DNA of 64,000 nucleotides from Nocardioides alkalitolerans (GTDB lineage: Bacteria > Actinomycetota > Actinomycetes > Propionibacteriales > Nocardioidaceae), in contig CP116227.1 in NCBI GenBank assembly GCA_038184435.1, forward strand, positions 1,426,001-1,490,000. The letters run 5' to 3'. The position numbers and the translations under genes are program-made. The notes beneath the pieces were generated by a model. That model saw only the letters and a program-made list of their open reading frames with translations, was not told where the DNA came from and did not search any database. Shown here piece after piece: positions 29,119-36,192 of the stretch (the first letter of the stretch is position 1; the number at the start of each line of letters is the position of its first letter).

Positions 29119-29152
29119 GGGCTGTGCGCGCACCGGCGGGCGCGCACAGCCC
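29119..29152 (-). terminator. Hairpin between the binding-protein and ATPase genes
   Basis: A 13-bp perfect stem (GGGCTGTGCGCGC and its complement) with an 8-base loop in the 113-base gap after the first gene of the operon. Such hairpins often stabilise the upstream message or end part of the transcripts, which gives more binding protein than ATPase. Confidence 0.65.
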
Positions 29153-29178
29153 GGTCCGGGGGGATCACCCCCGGTCGG

Positions 29179-30168
29179 TCACCACTGCGGGACGCAGTCG
29201 TCCACGTTCTCCGCCGTCACGGCGGGCGTGTCGTAGGAGACGAACTCCGACTCGCGGGACTCCTCCCCCGTCAGGTGGTCGTAGATGACCTGCATCGCGA
29301 GCTCGCCCAGGTCACGCGGCTTGAAGCAGACCGTGCCGTAGACCGTGCCGGCCTTCACGCCGTCGATCCCGAGCTGGGAGCCGCCGATGCCGATGACGAC
29401 GGCGTCCGAGCCGGCCGCGTCCACGGCCTCCGCGCAACCGACCGCCATGTCGTCGCTCTCGGCGTAGAGCACGTCGATGTCGGGGTCGCCCGCGAGGAGG
29501 TTCTGGCACGCCCCCTGGGCGCCCTCGACCGTCCAGTCCCCCGGCTGGCGGGCGACGACGTCGAAGGTCACGCCGGCCTCCTCGGCCGGGTCGAGGAACT
29601 CCGCGAAGCGCAGCTCCACCTCGGCGAACCCCGCCGCACCCTCGACGACGGCGAGCTTGCCGCCCTCCGGGAGCGCCTGCAGCGCCAGCTCGCCCGCCGC
29701 GCGACCCGCGGACAGCTCGTCCTGGGTCACCAGGGCCACCAGCTCCTCGTAGACGTCCTCGAGGTCGCGCTCGCTGGGGTCGCCGACCTGCGAGGCCACG
29801 GCCACGGTCGGGATGTCGGCGTCGGCGAGCTGGTCGACGAGCCCGACCGCCACGCCGGAGTCCACGGGCAGGATGAGGACCCCGTCGGGCGCCTGCCCGA
29901 TCAGGTCCTGCACGTCGTTCGACTGCTTCTCCGTGTCGCTCTGGGCGTCCAGCTCGACGATGGTCACGCCCAGCTCGTCGGCCCGGGCCCTGATGCCCTC
30001 ACCGATGGCGGACGGGAAGGGGAAGCTCAACCCGAGGTTCGAGACCCCGATCGTCAGGTCCTCCGAGCCGGAGCCCGATGCGCTCTCGGCGCCGTCGACC
30101 TCGCCGCACGCAGCGAGGCCCAGTGCCATCACACACGCCAGTCCACCGAGAAGCGGGCGTCGGTTCAT
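29179..30168 (-). CDS. Sugar ABC transporter substrate-binding lipoprotein
   Basis: A 329-residue periplasmic-binding-protein-like lipoprotein. The signal peptide ends in the lipobox LAAC (Cys about residue 21), followed by a Ser/Gly/Glu linker. The mature part (LTIGVSNLGLSFPFPSAIG, PDGVLILPVDSGVAVG, VVIGIGGSQLGIDGVKAG) is of the RbsB/RhaS type that binds free monosaccharides. It is anchored to the outer face of the membrane and feeds the permease. It is the first gene of the operon, 110 bases downstream of the predicted transcription start. Confidence 0.93.
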   Translation of the reverse strand: MNRRPLLGGLACVMALGLAACGEVDGAESASGSGSEDLTIGVSNLGLSFPFPSAIGEGIRARADELGVTIVELDAQSDTEKQSNDVQDLIGQAPDGVLILPVDSGVAVGLVDQLADADIPTVAVASQVGDPSERDLEDVYEELVALVTQDELSAGRAAGELALQALPEGGKLAVVEGAAGFAEVELRFAEFLDPAEEAGVTFDVVARQPGDWTVEGAQGACQNLLAGDPDIDVLYAESDDMAVGCAEAVDAAGSDAVVIGIGGSQLGIDGVKAGTVYGTVCFKPRDLGELAMQVIYDHLTGEESRESEFVSYDTPAVTAENVDDCVPQW

Positions 30169-30264
30169 GTTGTTCTCCCTTGCCGGACGCGGCGTCGTCG
30201 CCGGTCCCGTCGGTGACACCACCACCGGGGAAGAAGCGCGCATCGAGCGCGCTCGGCGGGGCGT

Positions 30265-30276
30265 TCAAACGTTTGA
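30265..30276. promoter_or_regulatory. LacI-type operator O1
   Basis: Perfect palindrome TCAAACGTTTGA with the central CG typical of LacI-family sites. It lies immediately downstream of the predicted transcription start of the sugar operon, where a bound repressor would block transcription. Confidence 0.75.
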
Positions 30277-30284
30277 GTGAGAGG

Positions 30285-30314
30285 AACATACGTGACGGCG
30301 CTCTCACTGCGCAA
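30285..30314 (-). promoter_or_regulatory. Promoter of the sugar operon
   Basis: On the minus strand, -35 TTGCGC (30314-30309), an 18-base spacer and -10 TATGTT (30290-30285). The predicted start near 30278 leaves a leader of about 110 bases. Confidence 0.6.
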
Positions 30315-30331
30315 GGGTTTGCAGGCATCGA

Positions 30332-30345
30332 TTCATACGTTTGAA
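30332..30345. promoter_or_regulatory. LacI-type operator O2
   Basis: TTCATACGTTTGAA, palindromic apart from one pair, just upstream of the -35 box. Its centre is 68 bases from that of O1. Confidence 0.65.
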
Positions 30346-30400
30346 CGATGCGGCACGCGGAGCCGGTCCCGCCGCACCGTGGTCCACCCGCACCCGGTCA

Positions 30401-30414
30401 TTGAACCGTTTCAA
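30401..30414. promoter_or_regulatory. LacI-type operator O3
   Basis: TTGAACCGTTTCAA, palindromic apart from one pair. Its centre is 69 bases from that of O2, giving three nearly evenly spaced sites. Confidence 0.55.
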
Positions 30415-30462
30415 GCGGAACCGCGCCAGAGGTCGACCCGAAGCGCGTCCCCGTGACGAGCG

Positions 30463-31035
30463 TCAGCCCAGGGCGTCCTCGAGCCACTCCCCCAGCACGA
30501 CGGCGCTCGCGGCGACCTGCGCCGGCCAGTCCCAGGCGGACTCGTCGGCGGCGTCGGAGACGTGCTTGACGAGCGTCACGCGGGCGCCGGCGGCCTGCGC
30601 GGCCCAGGCCACGGCGTACCCCTCCATGTCCACCAGCGTCGCCCGCCGCGCGAGGGCGTCGCGGACGGCGGGGTCGGTGACGAAGACGTCCCCGCTGGCG
30701 AGCACGGTGCCCGCGTCGCCCGTGCCGAGGGCGAGCAGCTCGTGGGGGTCGTGCCCGAGCTGACGGATCGCCTCGGCGCTGAGGTCGTGGTTGAGCACCG
30801 TGCCGGGGAGGTACAGGCCCGTGACACCGGGGCGCAGCGCCCCGGCGGTGCCCACGTTGACGACGTGCACCACCGTCGGGTCGGGGACGCGGGCGAGGGC
30901 GGCGGCGACGGCGGCGGCCGCCGGCACCTTGCCGATGCCGGTGACGAGCAGCGGGTAGCGCTCGGGCACCCCCGCGGCCTCGGCACGCGTCGCGGCGACG
31001 ACGAGGACGTCGGTACGCCGCGGGGAGGCGCTCAC
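30463..31035 (-). CDS. Nucleosidase of the MTA/SAH nucleosidase (Pfs) family
   Basis: A 190-residue, shortened member of the nucleoside phosphorylase/Pfs superfamily. VTGIGKVPAAAAVAAAL near the N-terminus, VNVGTAGALRPGV in the middle, VDMEGYAVAWAA (the nucleoside-binding Met-Glu) and VKHVSDAAD (catalytic Asp) are preserved. It probably splits a purine nucleoside or methylthioadenosine-like compound. The GTG start overlaps the guaB1 stop by four bases, which places it in purine salvage with that gene. Confidence 0.85.
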   Translation of the reverse strand: MSASPRRTDVLVVAATRAEAAGVPERYPLLVTGIGKVPAAAAVAAALARVPDPTVVHVVNVGTAGALRPGVTGLYLPGTVLNHDLSAEAIRQLGHDPHELLALGTGDAGTVLASGDVFVTDPAVRDALARRATLVDMEGYAVAWAAQAAGARVTLVKHVSDAADESAWDWPAQVAASAVVLGEWLEDALG

Positions 31036-32468
31036 CAGCCCGCCGGCAGCGGTCGACCCTCGTGGAAGCCGGCCGCCGACTGCACGCCCACCACGGCGCG
31101 CTCGTGGAGCTCGGCGATGTTGCGCGCACCCGCGTAGGTGCAGGCGGACCGCACGCCGGCGCTGATGTGGTCGATGAGGTCCTCGACGCCGGGGCGCGCC
31201 GGGTCGACGTACATCCGCGACGAGGAGATGCCCTCCTCGTAGAGACCCTTCCGCGCCCGGTCGTAGGCCGACTCGGTCGACGTGCGGTGGGCGACGGCGC
31301 GGGCCGAGGCCATGCCGAACGAGACCTTGTAGGCCCGGCCGTCGGAGTCGACCTGCAGGTCGCCCGGCGACTCGTGCGTGCCGGCGAACCACGAGCCGAC
31401 CATCACCGACGACGCACCGGCGGCGAGGGCGAGCGCGACGTCGCGCGGGTGCCGGACGCCACCGTCGGCCCACACGTGCGCGCCCTCGGCAGCGGCGGCC
31501 TCCGCGCATTCGAGCACCGCGGAGAACTGCGGCCGCCCGACGCCCGTCATCATGCGCGTGGTGCACATCGCGCCCGGTCCGACACCGACCTTGACGATGT
31601 CGGCACCGGCGGCGACGAGCTCACGCGTGCCCTCGGCCGAGACCACGTTGCCGGCGGCGACCGGCACCTGCGGGTCGAGCGCCCGCACGGCCTTCAGCGC
31701 GTCGAGCATCCGGTCCTGGTCGCCGTGGGCCGTGTCGACGACGAGGGCGTCGACGCCGGCCTCGAGCAGGGCGGCGGCGCGTCCCGCCACGTCGCCGTTG
31801 ACGCCGATCGCCGCCGCGATGCGGAGGCCACCCCGCGCGTCGACCGCCGGGGTGTAGAGCGTGGCCCGCAGCGCGCCGGTGCGCGTGAGCACGCCGAGCA
31901 GCCGACCCTGGCCATCGACCGCGGGCGCGAGGCGCACCCGCGCGCGGTCGAGCAGGTCGAACGCCCGACGCGGGTCGGTGTCCGCGCCCAGCGTCACGAG
32001 CGACGTCGACATGACGTCGCGCACCTGGGTGAAGCGGTCCACGTCGGTGCAGTCGTCCGCCGCGACGACGCCCACGGGGCGACCGTCCTCGACGACCACC
32101 GCGGCGCGGTGCGAGCGCTTGGGGATGAGGGCGAGCGCGTCGCCCACCGTCTGGGTCGGCGCGAGCTCGATCGGCGTGTCGAAGACGTGGTGGCGGGCCT
32201 TCACCCAGCCGACCACCTCGCGCACCACGTCGAGCGGGATGTCCTGCGGGATGACCGTGATGCCGCCGCGGCGGGCCACCGTCTCCGCCATCCGGCGGCC
32301 GGCGACGGCCGTCATGTTGGCCACGACGATCGGCAGGGTCGCCCCGGTGCCGTCCGTCGTGGCGAGGTCGACGTCGAAGCGGCTGGCCACCGTGGAGTGG
32401 CGCGGCACCATGAAGACGTCGTCATAGGTCAGCTCGTGCGGAGGCACGCGGTCATGGAGGAAACGCAC
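31032..32468 (-). CDS. guaB1: GuaB1 family protein, probable GMP reductase with CBS domains
   Basis: A 478-residue IMP dehydrogenase/GMP reductase paralogue. The barrel begins with YDDVFMVPRHSTV. A CBS pair lies at about 95-210 (RDVMSTSLVTLGAD), and the catalytic Cys is in GVGPGAMCTTRMM near 301. In mycobacteria GuaB1 has been shown to be a GMP reductase regulated through its CBS module, so GMP to IMP conversion is more likely than IMP oxidation. The GTG at 32468 lies eight bases after TATCGT. It is coupled to the nucleosidase gene downstream. Confidence 0.9.
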   Translation of the reverse strand: MRFLHDRVPPHELTYDDVFMVPRHSTVASRFDVDLATTDGTGATLPIVVANMTAVAGRRMAETVARRGGITVIPQDIPLDVVREVVGWVKARHHVFDTPIELAPTQTVGDALALIPKRSHRAAVVVEDGRPVGVVAADDCTDVDRFTQVRDVMSTSLVTLGADTDPRRAFDLLDRARVRLAPAVDGQGRLLGVLTRTGALRATLYTPAVDARGGLRIAAAIGVNGDVAGRAAALLEAGVDALVVDTAHGDQDRMLDALKAVRALDPQVPVAAGNVVSAEGTRELVAAGADIVKVGVGPGAMCTTRMMTGVGRPQFSAVLECAEAAAAEGAHVWADGGVRHPRDVALALAAGASSVMVGSWFAGTHESPGDLQVDSDGRAYKVSFGMASARAVAHRTSTESAYDRARKGLYEEGISSSRMYVDPARPGVEDLIDHISAGVRSACTYAGARNIAELHERAVVGVQSAAGFHEGRPLPAGW

Positions 32469-32476
32469 GTGGACCC

Positions 32477-32482
32477 ACGATA
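32477..32482 (-). promoter_or_regulatory. -10 box for guaB1 (leaderless)
   Basis: TATCGT on the minus strand, eight bases before the GTG at 32468, in the 31-base gap after glpK. Confidence 0.45.
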
Positions 32483-32499
32483 GCCGTCCTGGCGTCGAT

Positions 32500-34017
32500 C
32501 TACTCGACGTCGACCCAGCCGAGGGTGCGGTCGACCGCCTTGCGCCAGCCGGCGTGCCCCTCGGCGCGCTGCGCGTCGTCCCAGGTCGGCTCCCAGCGCC
32601 GCGACTCGTGCCAGTTGGCCCGCAGCTCGTCCGTGTCCTTCCAGAACCCGACGGCCAGTCCCGCGGCGTACGCCGCACCCAGCGCCGTCGTCTCCGCGAC
32701 CTCCGGCCGGCTCACCGGCACGCCGAGCACGTCGGCCTGGATCTGCATGCACAGCGCGTTGGCGGTGACGCCACCGTCGACCCGGAGCACCTCGAGGCGC
32801 ACGCCGGAGTCCTGCTCCATGGCGTCGACCACGTCCTTGCTCTGGTAGCAGATCGCCTCCAGGGTCGCCCGGGCCACGTGGGCGTTCGTGTTGAAGCGCG
32901 AGAGGCCGACGATGGCGCCGCGGGCGTCGCTGCGCCAGTACGGCGCGAACAACCCGGAGAAGGCCGGCACGAAGTACACGCCGCCGTTGTCGTCGACCTG
33001 GCTCGCCAGGTGCTCGGAGTCCGCGGCGCCGGCGATGATCCCGAGCTGGTCGCGGAGCCACTGCACCGCCGAGCCCGTGACCGCGATGGAGCCCTCGAGC
33101 GCGTAGACGCAGGGCTCGTCGCCGAGCTGGTAGGCGGGCGTCGTGATCAGCCCGGCCTGCGACCGCACGATCTCGGTGCCCGTGTTGAGCAGCATGAAGT
33201 TGCCGGTGCCGTAGGTGTTCTTGGCCTCCCCCGGCGCGAAGCAGACCTGGCCGACCGTCGCCGCCTGCTGGTCGCCGAGGATGCCGGTGATCGGCACCTC
33301 GCCGGCGAACGGGCCGCTGGCCCGGGTCACGCCGTACGCGTCGGCCGACGACGACGGACGGATCTCCGGCAGCATCGCGCGGGGAACCCCGAAGAAGCCG
33401 AGCAGCTCCTCGTCCCAGTCGAGGGTCTCCAGGTCCATCAGCATCGTGCGGCTGGCGTTGGTGACGTCGGTGAGGTGGAGCCCGCCGTCACGGCCGCCCG
33501 TCAGGTTCCACAGCAGCCAGGTGTCCGTCGTGCCGAAGAGCGCGTCGCCGCGCTCCGCCGCCTCCCGCACCCCCGGCACGTTCTCGAGGATCCACTGGAT
33601 CTTGCCGCCGGCGAAGTACGTCGCGGGCGGGAGCCCGGCACGGTGCCGGATCACGTCGCCGCGGCCGTCGCGGTCGAGGGCGGTCGCGATCCGGTCCGTG
33701 CGGGTGTCCTGCCAGACGATCGCGTTGTGGAGCGGCCGCCCGGTGCGCCGGTCCCAGATGACGGTGGTCTCCCGCTGGTTGGTGATCCCCACGCCGGCGA
33801 GGTCGTCGGCGCACAGACGCGCCTTGCCCAGGGCGGTCTGCACCACCGAGCTGGTGCGCTCCCAGATCTCGACGGGGTTGTGCTCGACCCACCCGGCGCG
33901 GGGCAGCACCTGCTCGTGCTCGAGCTGGTGCCGGGCCACCTCGGCCCCGTCGTGGTCGAAGATCATGAACCGCGTGCTCGTCGTGCCCTGGTCGACGGCT
34001 CCCACGAACTCGGCCAC
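32500..34017 (-). CDS. glpK: Glycerol kinase
   Basis: A 505-residue FGGY-family kinase making glycerol 3-phosphate from glycerol and ATP. The phosphate loop GAVDQGTTSTR begins the protein, NQRETTVIWD and TDVTNASRTML are substrate and nucleotide parts, GILGDQQAA and NTYGTGNFML follow, and DGGVTANALCMQ ends the adenosine site. Length and all motifs fit an active enzyme. The GTG start has GAGGAGGAG four bases upstream. No glpF or glpD is nearby; the methyltransferase gene ends 52 bases upstream. Confidence 0.96.
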   Translation of the reverse strand: MAEFVGAVDQGTTSTRFMIFDHDGAEVARHQLEHEQVLPRAGWVEHNPVEIWERTSSVVQTALGKARLCADDLAGVGITNQRETTVIWDRRTGRPLHNAIVWQDTRTDRIATALDRDGRGDVIRHRAGLPPATYFAGGKIQWILENVPGVREAAERGDALFGTTDTWLLWNLTGGRDGGLHLTDVTNASRTMLMDLETLDWDEELLGFFGVPRAMLPEIRPSSSADAYGVTRASGPFAGEVPITGILGDQQAATVGQVCFAPGEAKNTYGTGNFMLLNTGTEIVRSQAGLITTPAYQLGDEPCVYALEGSIAVTGSAVQWLRDQLGIIAGAADSEHLASQVDDNGGVYFVPAFSGLFAPYWRSDARGAIVGLSRFNTNAHVARATLEAICYQSKDVVDAMEQDSGVRLEVLRVDGGVTANALCMQIQADVLGVPVSRPEVAETTALGAAYAAGLAVGFWKDTDELRANWHESRRWEPTWDDAQRAEGHAGWRKAVDRTLGWVDVE

Positions 34018-34069
34018 GCGGCTCCTCCTCGTCGGGTCGCGCCGGGGGCGCGGGTTGTGTGCGTGCGAA

Positions 34070-34945
34070 CTATCCGATCATGCCGCGCCGGCCGACGACC
34101 GCGTGTGCGCCGCGCTCGTCGTCCGCCCGCGGCTCGGCGGTGAACCCGGCGCTGGCCAGCGCGCCCCGCAGCACCGGAAGCTGGGCCGGCGCGCACTCGA
34201 CGACGACCCGGCCACCATCGACGAGCCAGTCGAGCGCCCCCGCGACGACCCGCTGCTGGAGGTCCGTCCCGTCGACGCCCCCGTCGAGCGCGGCGAGCGG
34301 CTCGTGGTCACGCGCCTCCCGCGGCATGGCGGCGATCCGCTCGGTCGGCACGTACGGCGCGTTGGCCACCACCACGTCGAACCCCCGGTGCAGCGTGGGC
34401 GGGAGCGCGGCGTACAGGTCGCCGGTGCGCACCATCGCCCGACCCTCGTACGGCGCGAGGTTCGCCCGCGCGCAGGCCGAGGCGCGCTCGTCGAGGTCGG
34501 TGCTCACGACCGTCGTGTCGGGCCCGCGGGCGGCGACGACGGCCGCGACGGCCCCGACCCCGCCGCAGAGATCGAGCACACGGCCGCCGGAGGGGAGCGC
34601 CTCGAGGGCGAGGTCGACCAAGAGCTCGGTGCGGACGCGGGGCACGAAGGTGCCGGGCGCGACCACGAGGCGGAGCCCCCCGAACACGACCTCGCCCACC
34701 ACCAGCTCGAGGGGGCGTCCCGCCACCCGCTCGACCACTGCGTGCTCCAGCCAGTCGTCGCCCCGACCGGCGCGCTGCGCGGCGCGGAGCAGCTCCGCCG
34801 CCTCGTCCTCGGCGAAGACGCAGCCCGCCGCACGCAGCCGTGCGACCAGGTCCGCACTCCTCGGATCGGTGGGCGGGACCTCAGGACCACTTGAGTACGC
34901 GGACGGAGGCCGCGGGGCATCGTCCCCGGGCAGGGTTCTCGTCAT
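34070..34945 (-). CDS. Putative protein N5-glutamine methyltransferase (HemK-like)
   Basis: A 291-residue class I SAM-dependent methyltransferase. The SAM motif VLDLCGGVGAVAAVV is near residue 120, the acidic ribose residue is in VSTDLDERA, and the amide-methylating motif is NAPYVPTERI (a variant of NPPY) near 195. It resembles PrmC/HemK, but the N-terminus is divergent, so it is a paralogue with an unknown glutamine-bearing target. The ATG at 34945 has AGGAGGAG five bases upstream. It interlocks with the start codon of the divergent gene (CATG at 34943-34946), so each promoter must lie within the other's coding region. Confidence 0.85.
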   Translation of the reverse strand: MTRTLPGDDAPRPPSAYSSGPEVPPTDPRSADLVARLRAAGCVFAEDEAAELLRAAQRAGRGDDWLEHAVVERVAGRPLELVVGEVVFGGLRLVVAPGTFVPRVRTELLVDLALEALPSGGRVLDLCGGVGAVAAVVAARGPDTTVVSTDLDERASACARANLAPYEGRAMVRTGDLYAALPPTLHRGFDVVVANAPYVPTERIAAMPREARDHEPLAALDGGVDGTDLQQRVVAGALDWLVDGGRVVVECAPAQLPVLRGALASAGFTAEPRADDERGAHAVVGRRGMIG

Positions 34946-35246
34946 GAGCACTCCTCCTCTCCCCGCCGGTCCGTCCACCAAGAACACCAACGCGTTCTTC
35001 CTCCAGGCGGGTCTCGCCTTCGGCGTCGCGCTCCTCACGATGGTCGTCGCGATCATCTTCGTCCCCGTCGACCCGTGGATCCGGGCGTTCCTTGCCCTCG
35101 GGACCCTCTTCCTCGTCACCTCGTCGTTCACGCTCGCCAAGTGCGTCCGCGACGCCCAGGAGACCACCCAGGTCGTCGCGCGTCTCGACCAGGCCCGCGT
35201 CGACCGCATCCTCTCCGAGCACGACCCGTTCCGCAGCGTGGCCTGA
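34944..35246 (+). CDS. YiaA/YiaB family two-helix membrane protein
   Basis: A 100-residue protein with two membrane helices (about 22-45 and 50-72), of the YiaA/YiaB type. FLQAGLAFGVALLTMVV, VPVDPWIRAFLALG and TLAKCVRDAQE are family features. The function is unknown. The ATG shares two bases with the start codon of the divergent methyltransferase gene. No good ribosome site is present, only a weak AGGGTT six bases upstream that could be a -10 box. Confidence 0.82.
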   Translation: MSTPPLPAGPSTKNTNAFFLQAGLAFGVALLTMVVAIIFVPVDPWIRAFLALGTLFLVTSSFTLAKCVRDAQETTQVVARLDQARVDRILSEHDPFRSVA

Positions 35247-35265
35247 CGACCCCTCCTCCGGACCG

Positions 35266-35344
35266 GCCCGCCCGACGCTGGGAAGTGGGCAGCTGGGGCA
35301 GGTCCCGGTCGATGCGGACCGCGCCCACCGCACAGTTCGGGCGC
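35266..35344 (+). repeat. 79-bp repeat, copy A
   Basis: 75 of 79 bases match copy B at 35959-36037 in the same orientation. It begins GCCCGCCCGACGCTG and ends CACAGTTCGGGCGC, and lies 19 bases after the stop of the YiaA-like gene. Confidence 0.9.
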
Positions 35345-35374
35345 CTGCCCGCTCACCCCCCCCGGACGACGACC

Positions 35375-35411
35375 AGGACCCACCTCAGGCGAGCGACCTG
35401 AGGTGGGTCCT
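35375..35411 (+). terminator. Perfect 15-bp hairpin
   Basis: AGGACCCACCTCAGG and its complement around a 7-base loop, probably the terminator of the YiaA-like gene. No T-run follows, as is usual in this genome. Confidence 0.7.
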
Positions 35412-35473
35412 GCCGCACGACGTCGACGGATCGGTGAGCGGTCGCGGCGCGCAGATTCGCTGGGTAAAGCGCA

Positions 35474-35503
35474 TTGCGATCTCGCCCGGAAACGCCCTAG
35501 GGT
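35474..35503 (+). promoter_or_regulatory. Promoter upstream of the small ORFs at 35.6-36.0 kb
   Basis: -35 TTGCGA, an 18-base spacer and -10 TAGGGT. The predicted start near 35510 is about 85 bases before the ATG at 35595. Apart from this promoter, the repeat and the hairpin, I see nothing in 35247-35594. Confidence 0.5.
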
Positions 35504-35594
35504 CGACGGCGCAGGGGCGGTCCACACCTCGGGGGGCCCGCCCGCGACGCCGTTGTCCTGTGACCCGAGCAGCGATCTGTCCTCGGGGGGAGAG

Positions 35595-35729
35595 ATGGTC
35601 CAGAGGGTCTCGACGCGCAGCGTGTCCGCGGCACGGTCGGCACACACGCACGACATGCGTCCCGCGACGCCACCCCCCGCCGTCACCCTCGACGGCAATG
35701 CCCCCACGGTCGGCCCGGACGGTCGATGA
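35595..35729 (+). CDS. Possible 44-residue leader ORF
   Basis: A 44-codon frame starting just after a G-rich run (GGGGGGAGAG). Its TGA overlaps the ATG of the next gene in an ATGA. The product (start MVQRVSTRSV) has no recognisable domain. The overlap and the upstream promoter are the only support, and it may be non-coding leader. Confidence 0.3.
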   Translation: MVQRVSTRSVSAARSAHTHDMRPATPPPAVTLDGNAPTVGPDGR

Positions 35730-35974
35730 TGGAGACAGTCGCCCTGCTGGTGAGCGTGGCCGCTGGTCTGGCAGTCGGCCTGACGCGCTCCGGCAAGCTG
35801 GTGGCATCAGGCGTCGCGGTACCCGTGCTGGTGCTGATGTGGTTCAGCCTGCAGCCGCTCGGCAGCAACGACGGTGCGCTGCTGTTCCTGCTGGGCGGCA
35901 CCGCGTACGGCGGACTCACCGCCCTGGCTCTGCGCCCGGCCCGTCGCGCTACCTCCACGCCCGCCCGACGCTGA
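35726..35974 (+). CDS. Small membrane protein of unknown function
   Basis: An 82-residue protein with three short hydrophobic stretches (VALLVSVAAGLAVGL, ASGVAVPVLVLMW, LLFLLGGTAYGGLTAL) and a basic C-terminus. No family is recognised. Its last five codons and stop lie inside repeat copy B, so part of the coding end comes from the repeat. It is the only clear gene between the two 79-bp repeats. Confidence 0.6.
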   Translation: MMETVALLVSVAAGLAVGLTRSGKLVASGVAVPVLVLMWFSLQPLGSNDGALLFLLGGTAYGGLTALALRPARRATSTPARR

Positions 35975-36037
35975 GAAGTGGGCAGCTGGGGCAGGTTGCG
36001 GTCGATGCGGTCCGCGCCCACCGCACAGTTCGGGCGC
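35959..36037 (+). repeat. 79-bp repeat, copy B
   Basis: Direct repeat of copy A with four mismatches. It overlaps the 3' end of the small membrane gene, which ends at 35974. Confidence 0.9.
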
Positions 36038-36071
36038 TCGACCGACCACCTGACGCATCCCGCACCCCTGG

Positions 36072-36111
36072 GCGACGACGCGACGACGCGACGACGCGAC
36101 GACGCGACGAC
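36072..36111. repeat. Five perfect tandem copies of GCGACGAC
   Basis: An 8-bp unit repeated five times without error. The last copy runs into the left arm of the hairpin at 36105-36143. Confidence 0.85.
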
Positions 36112-36143
36112 CCCCGATGCCAGCACGGCACCGGGGGTCGTCG
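36105..36143. terminator. 12-bp hairpin after the small membrane gene
   Basis: CGACGACCCCCG and its complement around a 15-base loop. It is probably a terminator for either direction, because the acyl-CoA dehydrogenase genes converge here. Confidence 0.6.
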
Positions 36144-36144
36144 T

Positions 36145-36174
36145 GCGTGCGGCCCCTGGGGCGGGGCCGCACGC
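36145..36174 (-). terminator. 12-bp hairpin after the acyl-CoA dehydrogenase genes
   Basis: GCGTGCGGCCCC and its complement around a 6-base loop, 19 bases past the stop of the dehydrogenase at 36193. Confidence 0.7.
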
Positions 36175-36192
36175 GGTCGGCGGCTCAGCGGG

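Noticed and set aside
32554..34894. Long plus-strand frames opposite glpK and the methyltransferase
   Set aside because: Both are shadows of well-supported minus-strand genes; they have no ribosome site and no family features.
36072..36111. CRISPR array
   Set aside because: The units are 8 bp and contiguous, without spacers; it is a simple tandem repeat.
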